DNA from: Pseudomonas sp. TH31
GTDB lineage: Bacteria > Pseudomonadota > Gammaproteobacteria > Pseudomonadales > Pseudomonadaceae
Assembly (NCBI RefSeq): GCF_016650815.1
Contig: NZ_JAEKEZ010000006.1
Span: forward strand, 69,501 to 133,500
Reading direction: 5' to 3'
Length of the DNA stretch: 64,000 nucleotides
The notes under the pieces are model-generated. The model made no database searches and had not been told where the DNA came from. It saw nothing but the letters and a program-made list of their open reading frames with translations. Of this stretch, positions 1-8,509 are shown piece by piece (position 1 is the stretch's first letter; each line of letters opens with the position of its first letter). Position numbers and translations under genes: made by a program.

Positions 1-1596
1 CCACTGGCACCCAACTCCATCGGTGACCCCCGCAGCTTTTCAAAATCCCTTCTGGAGCGCACGCCGGGTGGCAACTTCGAAGGGGGAGAAAAGGTGTTGG
101 CCATGTTACGCAGCAAGTGGCTGGAAAACGCCCTGACGGTTCGCGCTCTGCCGTTTGTGGGTTATGACGCGACCAGCAAGACCTATTGCTATCAAACGTT
201 CGGTTATCACAAAGGCCGCGAGTACATGGCCAACAGTCACGGCTATTTGGAAGTCGGGAAAACCGGGCTGAAAACATCACTCAGCAGCCTGGCCCTGACA
301 CGCGGGCCGGACTTTGATCCTCACTGGTTTTCAGACTTCGTTGAAGTCAACAGCCTGAATGGCTTGGCGGCCCTGTCATGGTGGACGGCGACCCTGTTCA
401 CCCAACAGATCCGTAGCAAACAAGAGTCGTGGCTTTTTTTAGAGCTGACAGGGGATGCCGGTGCTGGCAAGTCCAGTTTGCTGCGATTCCTCTGGCGCCT
501 GTTCGGCCGGGCCAATTACGAGGGTATGAAACCTAACGCCACCGGGGCCAGCGCCATCGGTTTGACCCGGGCCTTGTCGCAGGTCAGCAACCTCCCGGTA
601 GTTCTGATCGAGTCAGACAGCACAATTGTCGACGCCCAAGGCCGTGAGACCACCAGTCAATACAACTGGGAAGACTGGAAAATGCTCTATGACCATAACG
701 CCAACATCCGCACCGTGGGCGTCAAGTCATCGAGCAATGACACCGACAGCCTGATCTTTCTTGCCGCCCTTTGCATATCTCAAAACGCCAGCGTGAAAGG
801 CTCTGAGGCCATCCTGACGCGAATTGCCCACATGCATTGCACACGTGCAGGGCATACACCGGCTCGCAAGGTCATAGCCACTCGTTTGAACGCCCTCCCG
901 GTCGAAGAACTTGCAGGCTATTTGCGCCGGTGCCTGGAGCAAGAAGCGAGCTGGCTGGAACATTACTTTGCAGCCTTCGCCGAGTACGAGGCAAAGCTAC
1001 AAATGAACCAAGCCATTCAGCATCAGCGGATCGTGCAATGCCATGCGCAACTGATGGCGGCCGCCAAGGCCACTCAGGCGCTGTTCCCCGAATGGAGTGA
1101 CCAACTCCTGGATCAACTCTTTAAGCACGTAGAGAACCGCGCCATTGATCGGCAGCAACGTGTCAGCAGCGAGGACCCAACGGCCGCCAGGTTCTGGCAG
1201 ATCTATCACTACCTGAATGAAAAGGTGATCACGATCACTGACCAGGACGGGGTTCGGGAGGTCACTCAGGAGACGCTGAATCACAGCTCCGATCGCACCC
1301 TGATTGCAATCAACATCGAGCACTTCCACAACGCTTGTCGGCTCGCTGGCCAGGAAGTCATCCACGCCACCCAACTTCAACGTGCACTGCCGAAAAGCAG
1401 CTCACACACCTACGTTGAGACTCGCAAAGTTCGGTCGGTGATTGAGAAGCGCCCGCTCAACTGCTGGATCTTCCGCAAGGGGGGAAAGAGTGATGAACGT
1501 CGGAGAGATGAAAGTCCGTGTGAAGGCCGGTACAGGGCGTTTTGCTGGAATGCGCGTGTTGCCAACAATATGCCGGAACATCCGGAACATTATTAA
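1..1596 (+). CDS. Phage primase-helicase, C-terminal part (5' end cut by window)
   Basis: The frame is open from base 1, so the gene begins upstream and only its C-terminal part is seen; an internal GTG at 94 is probably not the start. A Walker A motif GDAGAGKS is encoded near 452-475, followed by a Walker B-like stretch VVLIESD and a sensor-like LAALCISQN, the order found in superfamily 3-type helicase domains of phage and satellite primase-helicases (P4 alpha type). A toprim/primase domain would be expected upstream. The likely role is unwinding and priming at the phage origin. The repeat array directly downstream may be its target or a control region (inference). Family assignment is by motif pattern only. 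Confidence 0.65.
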   Translation, partial: PLAPNSIGDPRSFSKSLLERTPGGNFEGGEKVLAMLRSKWLENALTVRALPFVGYDATSKTYCYQTFGYHKGREYMANSHGYLEVGKTGLKTSLSSLALTRGPDFDPHWFSDFVEVNSLNGLAALSWWTATLFTQQIRSKQESWLFLELTGDAGAGKSSLLRFLWRLFGRANYEGMKPNATGASAIGLTRALSQVSNLPVVLIESDSTIVDAQGRETTSQYNWEDWKMLYDHNANIRTVGVKSSSNDTDSLIFLAALCISQNASVKGSEAILTRIAHMHCTRAGHTPARKVIATRLNALPVEELAGYLRRCLEQEASWLEHYFAAFAEYEAKLQMNQAIQHQRIVQCHAQLMAAAKATQALFPEWSDQLLDQLFKHVENRAIDRQQRVSSEDPTAARFWQIYHYLNEKVITITDQDGVREVTQETLNHSSDRTLIAINIEHFHNACRLAGQEVIHATQLQRALPKSSSHTYVETRKVRSVIEKRPLNCWIFRKGGKSDERRRDESPCEGRYRAFCWNARVANNMPEHPEHY

Positions 1597-1891
1597 TATC
1601 TATAAAAATATCTATATAAAACATATAGATAAACAACATACCACCATCACTACTAGCCGGAACACGCTGGAACACACCGGAACATTCTTTACGGCTCTGT
1701 TCCAGAAATGTTCCGGCAACCCAGTTTTCCGGAACATCGCTACAGGCCTTGTAATTCAAGGTCTCCAGTCAATCAGAGAAAAAAGCTGTTCCGGTATGTT
1801 CCGGCTCCAGGGACACAACCGTAGAACCGCCAAAACCCAAGCCGGCCGGGGCTTACAGCCAGCCTCATTTTTATTGTTCCGGATGTTCCGG
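1573..1891. repeat. Array of CCGGAACA / TGTTCCGG octamers (iteron-like)
   Basis: Ten exact copies of an 8-bp word occur in about 320 bp: plus orientation at 1573, 1582, 1657, 1677 and 1729; minus orientation at 1709, 1787, 1797, 1875 and 1884. Two one-mismatch copies lie at 1667 and 1698. Neighbours are commonly spaced 9-10 bp (1573/1582, 1657/1667/1677, 1787/1797, 1875/1884), one helical turn. Orientation changes from mostly plus on the left to mostly minus on the right. The stretch 1597-1650 is very AT-rich. The array fills the 367-bp gap after the primase-helicase gene, so a replication origin or a regulator-binding region is likely. No gene is credible here. Confidence 0.7.
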
Positions 1892-1963
1892 CGAACTCGT
1901 GGGCACACACATCTTTTTAGCGCAGACGCCTGACCGTCATTCCCACCAAGAAGGAGAAACACC

Positions 1964-2257
1964 ATGCAAGTACAAATCATCAGCGGCGAGCGCTGCACAG
2001 GCAAAACTACCAAATTGAAGGCCATCCAAACCGACTTAAAAAACCACGGCATACAGGTGCCAATTTTCGTAGGTGAGAGCTGCACCACGCCGTTCTTTCT
2101 TAACCAGATCGCCAGCCAGGCCATGGCAGGCGCCAAGCACTTCCTGGCCGACGACTGCACCCAGTTTCAGATCAAGGCAGTCATGGAACTGAGGGCTCAG
2201 GGCTTGCACTCCGGCATTCCCTCTGACTTCGTCCTGCACCTGGTACGCCAAGCCTGA
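1964..2257 (+). CDS. Small phage protein with P-loop motif
   Basis: A 97-residue protein with a good ribosome site (AAGGAG at 1950-1955) before ATG 1964. Its N-terminus carries SGERCTGKTTKL, a Walker A-like loop, and later AKHFLADDC, which could be a degenerate Walker B. It resembles in motif the 160-residue protein encoded at 10800-11282 (PRMTGKTTRL), suggesting two small members of one phage P-loop group. It stands first in a run of short early genes after the repeat array. Function is unknown; a nucleotide-binding role is inferred from the motif alone. Confidence 0.6.
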   Translation: MQVQIISGERCTGKTTKLKAIQTDLKNHGIQVPIFVGESCTTPFFLNQIASQAMAGAKHFLADDCTQFQIKAVMELRAQGLHSGIPSDFVLHLVRQA

Positions 2258-2269
2258 GAGGGGACACCC

Positions 2270-2521
2270 ATGATCATTCGCTACAGCTCTAACGCCCTAG
2301 CCGGCCAACTGCTATTGCCAGGCAGTTACGTAGACATGTGTACACCCGAAGACTTGGCCGAATTGGCAGCCTCCGCACACTGGCAGGACCACCCCGAAGA
2401 CACACCAACCCTCATCACCGTTGTGCATATGCAGGACGTTGACGGTCAGGACTTGGGGTTATTTGAAGTGCGCTGTGAACAGCGCCCGGTGTTCACGGCC
2501 AGTCAGTTGCGACAGGCCTGA
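2270..2521 (+). CDS. Hypothetical phage early protein
   Basis: An 83-residue protein starting 12 bp after the preceding stop, with GAGAGGGG just upstream of ATG 2270. It is acidic, with no membrane segment and no motif I recognise. Position and tight spacing place it in the early operon. Function unknown. Confidence 0.55.
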   Translation: MIIRYSSNALAGQLLLPGSYVDMCTPEDLAELAASAHWQDHPEDTPTLITVVHMQDVDGQDLGLFEVRCEQRPVFTASQLRQA

Positions 2522-2583
2522 AAGAGACGGTGTCGAGGAGTTCGCACCTCCCCGACACCAACCACTACAAGAGGAGCAACACC

Positions 2584-2862
2584 ATGCAAGCACAGCACCC
2601 AAGCAGCAGCAAACACAAGGCTATCACACCACCAGGACAAGTCAGCAGCACCTTTAAACCCTCTCGCCGGTTGCTGGCCACTGCCGTGATCGGCGCAGCC
2701 CTGATCAGTTACCTGGTGCACAAAACACCAGACGCTCGCCAGCGTCTTGAAACCCTGGCCGACATTGCCCAAATCCTGGGCGATTTGTCCGAGCCCGATG
2801 CCGCTGTGGTCGCCCAGTTACTCGCGAAGCCCGCAACCTTTACGGAGTCCCAACATGTCTGA
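2584..2862 (+). CDS. Small phage protein with one membrane segment
   Basis: A 92-residue protein. ATG 2584 was chosen over the longer frame from 2530 because GAGGAG lies at 2572-2577. A basic, Ser/Pro-rich N-terminus is followed by a single hydrophobic helix (about residues 28-43, LLATAVIGAALISYLV) and an acidic, Ala/Leu-rich tail. This suggests an inner-membrane protein with a cytoplasmic helix. The stop overlaps the start of the next gene (ATG 2855), so the two are probably translationally coupled. Function unknown. Confidence 0.55.
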   Translation: MQAQHPSSSKHKAITPPGQVSSTFKPSRRLLATAVIGAALISYLVHKTPDARQRLETLADIAQILGDLSEPDAAVVAQLLAKPATFTESQHV

Positions 2863-3289
2863 ACAAGCCAATGTAAAACGCTACAAGGTCAAAGAGGTTT
2901 GGAAAGACTACGAAGTAACTCTTGAAGTCGATCACAACATACTGACTGTTGAGCGGGCCACCATGATCAACGGGTTTTGGTCTGACTATAAATACCGGAT
3001 GTCTTCTGAGAATGGTGACGTAGTAAGGGCCGTGGTTCGATACTTCGGCCAAACCATGATCAATATGATGCTTAGTGAAGGTGGATCTTCTTTCAGTGAG
3101 AACACTGGAAAGCGGAGCCTTTTCGACTGCCCCGCCCCGATTTGGACCAAGGATTTGCACGACGAAGAAGGCTGGGGAGGAAGCGTTGAAGGTAGCCCAT
3201 ATGGATGGTGCGGTATTTGCGTAATAGCAGCAGATGTCGAGTGCCCTGCTTTTGATGATGTCGAGCTAGCGGAGGTGACCAATGGCTAA
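2855..3289 (+). CDS. DUF2528-like phage protein
   Basis: A 144-residue protein starting at ATG 2855, overlapping the previous gene by 8 bp. The pattern KRYKV...EVTLEVDH...INGFWSDYKYR...NGDVVRAVVRYFG resembles the DUF2528 family of Pseudomonas prophages, recalled from family knowledge and not searched. The C-terminus (ICVIAADVECPAFDDVEL) also fits. No catalytic motif is evident. It overlaps the next gene by 8 bp within the early operon. Confidence 0.6.
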   Translation: MSEQANVKRYKVKEVWKDYEVTLEVDHNILTVERATMINGFWSDYKYRMSSENGDVVRAVVRYFGQTMINMMLSEGGSSFSENTGKRSLFDCPAPIWTKDLHDEEGWGGSVEGSPYGWCGICVIAADVECPAFDDVELAEVTNG

Positions 3290-3548
3290 CTCTCATCATC
3301 AGGATAAGTTTGTAATTCGGTTGCCAGATGGATTACGTCCATCTATTAGCGCCCAAGCAAAAACCAATCACCGAAGTATGAACAATGAAATCGTTCATAG
3401 ACTTGAACGCTCGCTAGACCTTGAAATCCTTTATGACAACCAAGTTAAGTTAAATGCGCTTTTGCTACGACACATCGAAAAACTTCAAAATCCACTCATA
3501 ACTGTCGGACCAATAGAAATCAGACAATCACTTGAAGAGGGACAATAA
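3282..3548 (+). CDS. Arc-type ribbon-helix-helix DNA-binding protein
   Basis: An 88-residue protein. Residues 8-45 (DKFVIRLPDGLRPSISAQAK...SMNNEIVHRLE) follow the Arc/MetJ-type ribbon-helix-helix pattern: one beta strand (KFVIRLPDG), a first helix, then NxxIV in the second helix. Arc of phage P22 represses ant by this fold. Here the protein probably represses a phage promoter, perhaps of its own operon. Its base composition is lower in G+C than the head genes, and it overlaps both neighbours. Confidence 0.75.
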   Translation: MANSHHQDKFVIRLPDGLRPSISAQAKTNHRSMNNEIVHRLERSLDLEILYDNQVKLNALLLRHIEKLQNPLITVGPIEIRQSLEEGQ

Positions 3549-3799
3549 TGTTTATCGACGGCAGAATGATCGCTATCAGCGATGAAGAGTATGAGAGCAC
3601 ACGTCTACAATTAGACTTACCCTCTGATTTTGTCCTGATAGAAGCAACGAGTTTCCTCCACCACGACACCGGGAACGGCCACGTAACAATCCCGCTCCCC
3701 AAGGATTATATTGTAGCCGCATTTGAAGGTCGAAACGGTCGCAGACTCTACGGAGTGGTTTTAATTAAAGACCTGAGCAGAGTACAAGCTTCGGCTTAG
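3548..3799 (+). CDS. Hypothetical protein coupled to the Arc-type regulator
   Basis: An 83-residue protein. Its ATG 3548 shares a base with the TAA of the Arc-like gene (TAATG), so translation is coupled. No membrane segment or motif is recognised. It is the last gene of the early operon and is followed by a strong terminator at 3833-3854. Confidence 0.55.
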   Translation: MFIDGRMIAISDEEYESTRLQLDLPSDFVLIEATSFLHHDTGNGHVTIPLPKDYIVAAFEGRNGRRLYGVVLIKDLSRVQASA

Positions 3800-3832
3800 C
3801 TGCCAGAAAAACAATCTTACAATAAATACTCG

Positions 3833-3854
3833 GGGCGCGCAGGCGCCCTTTTTT
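3833..3854 (+). terminator. Rho-independent terminator of the early operon
   Basis: A 6-bp GC stem GGGCGC/GCGCCC with loop GCAG is followed by six T. It closes the rightward early operon that ends at 3799. Confidence 0.8.
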
Positions 3855-4076
3855 ATTCCCCCCACCTACCAGTGCCTTGCAGTTCACTCAATTAAAAAAT
3901 GCAATAGGATATTTCCGTAATTTATTCATGGATCGTCTAAAGCGATAAAAACAGAACAAAAAAATATGTTTCACTGTTTTGAATGTACTTGACAACCCCC
4001 TAAAAAATAACTTGACCCGACAATTTTAAAACCAATAAGCTCTGCCAAGTCGAGCCAAAAAAACATGGAGTTGCAA

Positions 4077-4289
4077 ATGAAAAGCACCGAAGCCCTTACC
4101 GAACTAATCGATGATATAGAGAAACTCGGCCACAAATTTTTTCTTATGATAAATATAGCAACATCGGAGCAGATTTTATCCGAACGGGCTCGCAGGGGTT
4201 TTTTAGAGTACGGGATAGAAACAATTCAGAACTTCAATGACATTGAAGTGAGACTCAAAAGCTATCGCAAAAACTGTGCGCCGAGTTGA
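4077..4289 (+). CDS. Small AT-rich phage protein
   Basis: A 70-residue protein. ATG 4077 has GGAG at 4067-4070; the ATG at 4065 has no ribosome site. It lies in an AT-rich island (about 3855-4250) unlike its surroundings and has its own possible promoter (TTGACC at 4012-4017, AATAAG at 4034-4039, 16-bp spacing). Its 3' end overlaps the convergent ogr-like gene by 28 bp. No motif was recognised. It may be cargo acquired separately. Confidence 0.45.
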   Translation: MKSTEALTELIDDIEKLGHKFFLMINIATSEQILSERARRGFLEYGIETIQNFNDIEVRLKSYRKNCAPS

Positions 4290-4519
4290 TCAAACAGATC
4301 CCGTTGTTCGGCCCTCGGCATTTCTCGCAGTCGGTCGAACAATAGGCGATCAACCATTTTTGCCGAAGGGCTTAGTGTGTGGTCAAAGGCTAAAGTGGCG
4401 ACCCAAGTGTGGCCACAACTCACATCTAAACACTGGCAGTATAGCGTTACAAAGTCGGGCGAATGTGCCTTGCTGTCACGAACCCGCCCCTTATGCCCGC
4501 ATTTACATGTAACCCGCAT
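4262..4519 (-). CDS. ogr: Ogr/Delta-type zinc-finger activator of late genes
   Basis: An 85-residue protein with an N-terminal Cys cluster: C5 and C7, then C28, C30 and C35, the last two in CLDVSCGHTW, close to the C-x4-C of P2 Ogr (CQNVNC). The first pair is C-x-C and not the usual C-x2-C, a point to check. TLSPSAK follows, as in related small activators. Ogr proteins bind upstream of late promoters and contact RNA polymerase alpha to turn on head and tail genes. It is read leftward after portal, with a 77-bp gap. Confidence 0.8.
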   Translation of the reverse strand: MRVTCKCGHKGRVRDSKAHSPDFVTLYCQCLDVSCGHTWVATLAFDHTLSPSAKMVDRLLFDRLREMPRAEQRDLFDQLGAQFLR

Positions 4520-4544
4520 ATCTCCCTCCCCAGGGTTCCTTATG

Positions 4545-4575
4545 AGGCACTATTCTGCCACAAGATGTAGTGCCT
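4545..4575. other. Inverted repeat between portal and ogr
   Basis: Arms AGGCACTA (4545-4552) and TAGTGCCT (4568-4575) are perfect, with a 15-base loop. Three T follow on the plus strand and none on the minus strand, so it is a weak terminator at most for the leftward genes. It sits 26 bp before the ogr start and could be an operator or an mRNA processing site. Confidence 0.4.
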
Positions 4576-4596
4576 TTGCCCGTCATGGTCACCACA

Positions 4597-5619
4597 TCAT
4601 GTGGTTATCACCACCTTTTCCGGCTCTCGCCATGCAAACCGCCGATCCTCTCGCAACGTGTCGTTGAGCTGGTTAAACAGCTGACAGATCGGATGTATCT
4701 CGTTGCTGGTGTAGACCCGGTCGATCTTTTCAATATCGCCAAAACCGGCGCTGTTCTCCGGGATGATTCCCGCCAGCGCGGGGTTCATGCGCCAGGCCGC
4801 AATCACGTCGTTACGGGTGATGTTCTTCACTTTCTCCAGCTCGTCCTTGGCTTGAAAGTCTCCCACGGGAATGATCTGAATCGCCTTCTCGCTGCCGTTC
4901 GGGATGTTGACGAACATCGAGCGGAAGTTACCCACCCCCTTACTGGCACTTATTTGGGTGCGCAGTTCGTCTTCGTCTTCCTCGGTCAAGTTCGCGTCAT
5001 TGGTATAGAAGATGTACCCCGCGTGGGCACCGTTGCTGTAGTAACGCCGGCGGAACAGGGTCGCGGCCTCGTTGAGCAATAGCGCCTGCAGGCCGCCCAG
5101 GTAGTCGGGGACGCCATAGATGTTTTGTTCCACGTCGTAGTTCAATACGTGCTCAATCTCGTCCTCGTCGAACTCCACTTCCTTTCCGTCCTGCAGCAGC
5201 ATCACAAACCCGCCGTCTACCTTTACCCGCATGTTGATTGAGGGAAGGTGTTCCATCTCCAGGATCTGCCCGAACAGGTTCGGTTTGCGAAAGAAATACG
5301 CCTCACCAAACACCATGAAGTCCAGGGCTGCACGGCTCATGGTCGCGGTGGTGCAGCCTACTGATGGTATGAGCTCACGCAACAGCAGGTTGCGTTTGAA
5401 GCCTGGAATGGCGCCGTGATGAGCGTTGGCGCGCAGCAGCTTGGCCAGGCCCTGACGGGACACCGGCGGCGTGTAGATCCGGCCGTCGTGGCTGGCAAAC
5501 ACGCCCAGGTACTGCCCGATATTTTCCGTCAGCACTTGCTCCGGCGCCCCGAAGGAAAACGCCCTCATGGCTTGCCGCTCGGGTTGTTTGGGTTGCTGCT
5601 TTCTTTTTCGCTGTGGCAT
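4597..5619 (-). CDS. Q: Phage portal protein (P2 gpQ family)
   Basis: A 340-residue protein, the usual gpQ length (about 344 in P2). After a basic N-terminus come FSFGAPEQVL, YTPPVSRQGLAKL and the conserved C-terminal ENSAGFGDIEK...YTSNEI region typical of P2/PBSX-type portals. The dodecameric portal forms the DNA entry vertex of the capsid and binds terminase. It is read leftward directly after the terminase gene; the stop I infer for terminase (5622) lies 2 bp before this start. Confidence 0.9.
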   Translation of the reverse strand: MPQRKRKQQPKQPERQAMRAFSFGAPEQVLTENIGQYLGVFASHDGRIYTPPVSRQGLAKLLRANAHHGAIPGFKRNLLLRELIPSVGCTTATMSRAALDFMVFGEAYFFRKPNLFGQILEMEHLPSINMRVKVDGGFVMLLQDGKEVEFDEDEIEHVLNYDVEQNIYGVPDYLGGLQALLLNEAATLFRRRYYSNGAHAGYIFYTNDANLTEEDEDELRTQISASKGVGNFRSMFVNIPNGSEKAIQIIPVGDFQAKDELEKVKNITRNDVIAAWRMNPALAGIIPENSAGFGDIEKIDRVYTSNEIHPICQLFNQLNDTLREDRRFAWREPEKVVITT

Positions 5620-5621
5620 GG

Positions 5622-7420
5622 CTACCTGATCCGCTGAGGGTGTAACGGCTGCGCCGCTGTTTGTTGGTGTTGAGGGGTTCGTTGGTCAGCGCGTGCATGA
5701 CCGCCCAGGCAACGTCGGCGTGACCTGTGGCGTCGGTACGGGACGCGCTGTAGGTGATCTGGCCGCTGGCCGTAGCGCCGCGCTTGATCGTCAGGAACGC
5801 CTGGGCGATATCGTTCCAACCGGCGTCCCATTCGATGCGGCTACCCTGGATCGTGTCCTGGGCCTTGAGTACCAGGGCGTTTTTCGTTTCCAGGCTGTAG
5901 TGGATCGAGGTCGCCCGTGGATAGAAGTCGCGCACCAGATCGAACACGCCATAGCCCACACCGGTGGTATCAATACCGATGTGTTGCACGTTGAAGCGCT
6001 CAGTCAGCTTTTTGACCTGGGCGGCCTGGTAGGTGAACGAGTGCCCGCGCCAGCTGTGCTTTTCCAGAATCCGGAACTTGGCGCCAGGCTCCAGCGGCGG
6101 CGCGACCACCACACAGGTGGCGTCGTCGCGTGTCCGGCTTGGGTCATAGCCTAACCACACCGGGCTGTTGCCATAGGGCCTGTCGTCGTCAGGGTTGAAG
6201 TCAGTCCACAGATCCAGGTCGGAATAGCAGCGCTCCAGGTCCGCCAGGCTGAACACGCTTTGCGTACTGTCGATGAACTTGCAATGGAACAGCTGCTGGA
6301 ACTTGTCTTCGTCGTACTCCAGCTGCAGCTGTTCCAGGTCGAACAAATCACAGCCACCGGCAATGGCATCGGTGATGGTGATCACCTTGCGCCACTGGCC
6401 GTCCGGACAGAGCGCACCGGCCGCGATCTGCTTCTCACTGGGCCATGGAGCCTTCGCGGCCTTGCGCTTGCTGTTGCGGAACGTCTCGCCGGTCCAGAAC
6501 GGATAGGCCTGGTGGGTGACAGCACTGGGCGTTGAAAAGTAGGTCTTGCGCCACTTTTTGTGGGTGCCCATGGCGCTGGCAACGGTGCTCAGTTTTTCGA
6601 AGTCACGTATCCAGAAATATTCGTCGATATAGACGTGACCATGGTGCCCCTGGGCCGTGCTGCTGTTGGTACTGAGAAAGCGCAGCTCGGCGCCGTTGCT
6701 CAGGACGATAGGGTTGCCTGTCAGCTCAAGGCCAAACCACTGCTGGGCAAACTGGATGATGTAGCTGCGGAAAATCTCGGACTGCGATCGGCTGGCAGAT
6801 AGGAACATCTGGTTGTCACCGGTCAGCACAGCATCCATGAAGGCTTCGCCGGCGAAGTAGTACGTCAGCCCCACCTGGCGACTTTTGAGGATGTTCCGGA
6901 TGCGACGGGTCAGCGGGTTCTGTTTGGCCTCAAACAACTCCTTTTGATAGCCGTACATCTTGCTGATGAACTTATCCAGGAAGTCGACTTCGGTCAGGCC
7001 TGAAACGTCGTTCTTGACCTTCTTTTCCCGTTTCTTACCGCCTTTGTCGCCTCGGTTGCGGCGCTCTCCACGTTGGTCCTGGCGCGGTTCCTGGTGGTCC
7101 GTTGGCATATCCGCCGCCGGCGCCGGCACCGGTTTAACCGACTGTTTCAACAGCCGATCGCGGACAGTGGTTAGGCGGTCGAGTTCGTCCAGGTCGCCCT
7201 TGGACAGCGTGGTGGTTTTCTCCAGGATCAGGGTGATCCGCCGGCTGACTGCCGTCAGCGGTTCTTCATCCGACAGCATCTCGTCCCAGCCGCCTTTGGC
7301 GATCCAGTAATAGATGATGCGGATGTTGGGCAGCTTGAGGTGTGCCTGTATTTCACGCGGCTTGCAGCGGCGCAAATAGAGGCGTTTGGCAGTTTCGCGG
7401 AGTTCGGGGGCGTATGGCAT
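5622..7420 (-). CDS. P: Terminase large subunit, ATPase (P2 gpP family), likely frameshifted near its end
   Basis: The N-terminus has a helix-turn-helix-like stretch (LRRCKPREIQAHLKL). The ATPase core shows a deviant Walker A (LKSRQVGLTYYF, as in P2 gpP) and Walker B VYIDEYF, and a nuclease-type GYDPSRTRDDA lies in the C-terminal half. The uninterrupted frame runs on to 5375, 245 bp into portal, ending in a tail with non-coding character. Restoring one base in the GGG run at 5638-5640 gives a stop at 5622 and 599 residues, close to P2 gpP (590). I therefore give 5622 as the intended end. The protein packages DNA into the prohead. Confidence 0.9.
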
Positions 7421-7477
7421 GGCCGCAGTCTATGCGGCGAAAACACCCGAAACGCGGGGTTAAAATCGGCGTTCGGC

Positions 7478-7496
7478 GTAGAACGTAAATCTACGA
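7478..7496. promoter_or_regulatory. Dyad between divergent late operons (candidate activator site)
   Basis: CGTAGA, seven bases, then TCTACG form a perfect 6-bp dyad in the 162-bp gap between leftward terminase (start 7420) and rightward scaffold (start 7583). P2-like phages have divergent late promoters here that need Ogr. The P2 consensus TGT-N12-ACA was not found, so this dyad is offered as the possible equivalent. Confidence 0.35.
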
Positions 7497-7582
7497 ACAG
7501 AGCGGAAGCAAAGCGTTTGTTTGAGGGGCATACGCTCCCTATCGTGGCGACTCAAATCACCGATTGAGCGCAGTTAACGCCC

Positions 7583-8509
7583 ATGCCCCGTTCCCTTGTT
7601 TCGTTCTGGAAACGTGTCGCCACCAGCGGCATGACCGCCGATGGTCGCGAGATCCTGGCCCAGGACCTGCGCGATATCGCGGAGACCTACAAAGCGTCTT
7701 TCTATACCGCGGTTATCTGGTGTGACCACGAACGCTGGCCGGGCTCACACGGCACCGTATATGCCGTGCGCTTGGTCGAGGAAGGCGACGATCTGCAGCC
7801 TGGCGAATTGGCCCTGGAAGCCCAACTGAAGCCCAACGACCAGTTGCTGTACCTGAATGATCGCGGCCAGAAGCTGTTTTCCAGCATCGAAATCACCCCG
7901 AACTTTCGGGGCACCGGTAAAGCGTATCTGACCGGACTGGGCGTCACCGACGAACCCGCTAGCGTCGGCACCCAGGAACTGTACTTTTCGAACCGCTCCA
8001 ACAAGACCGCCTATTACGCCGCCTCGGTAGCTATCGGCTCGTTCCGTGACACCCAGTCCCAGGGTGATATCGGCCGGCTCGCTGCCATGTTTGCGGGCTT
8101 GTTCAAGCGCTTCGGTCTCGAAGACTCCCCAGCAACCCCGCAAACCCCAACAGAGAGCAAACCCCCAATGGATGAAGCTACAGCCAAAGCGCTGGCGGCA
8201 CTGGTCGAACAGTTGTTGCTCGTCACAGCCGGCATTCAAACCCTGATCGAGCCAGCGACTACCGACGTTGAGCTGGAGCAGGAACCCATCGACAACGTAG
8301 AGGATTCCGTTCAGGACATTCTCGACACAGCTGAGAAAGAAGGTGCGTTTTCCCGTCGCCGCAAGACCGGGTCCAGCACCACCACGGCGCTGGAAAAAGC
8401 GGTGGCGGCCCTGGACAAGAAATTCTCTGCACTGCTGGACGCACCAAAGGGCCGGGTGATTCCGCGCACCACTGGCGCGAGTCACAGCCAAAAGCGGAGA
8501 GTCGTGTAA
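7583..8509 (+). CDS. O: Capsid scaffolding protein with protease (P2 gpO family)
   Basis: A 308-residue protein. The N-terminal half is the serine protease that trims capsid proteins; P2 gpO uses Asp19, His48 and Ser107. Matching positions here are D20, H49 (in CDHERW) and S100/S101 (in LFSSIEI). The Ala/Thr/Pro-rich C-terminal half is the scaffold region, ending in a basic tail. It is the first gene of the rightward late operon and abuts the capsid gene without a gap. Confidence 0.9.
   Translation: MPRSLVSFWKRVATSGMTADGREILAQDLRDIAETYKASFYTAVIWCDHERWPGSHGTVYAVRLVEEGDDLQPGELALEAQLKPNDQLLYLNDRGQKLFSSIEITPNFRGTGKAYLTGLGVTDEPASVGTQELYFSNRSNKTAYYAASVAIGSFRDTQSQGDIGRLAAMFAGLFKRFGLEDSPATPQTPTESKPPMDEATAKALAALVEQLLLVTAGIQTLIEPATTDVELEQEPIDNVEDSVQDILDTAEKEGAFSRRRKTGSSTTTALEKAVAALDKKFSALLDAPKGRVIPRTTGASHSQKRRVV

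Noticed and set aside
1442..1933. Open frame of 163 codons across the octamer array
   Set aside because: It overlaps the end of the primase-helicase gene, has no ribosome site and is made of the translated repeats; the array explains it.
3989..4017. Two TTGAC-type -35 elements as a double promoter
   Set aside because: Only the second (4012-4017) has a passable -10 at the right distance; the first has none. Kept only as a note under the gene at 4077.
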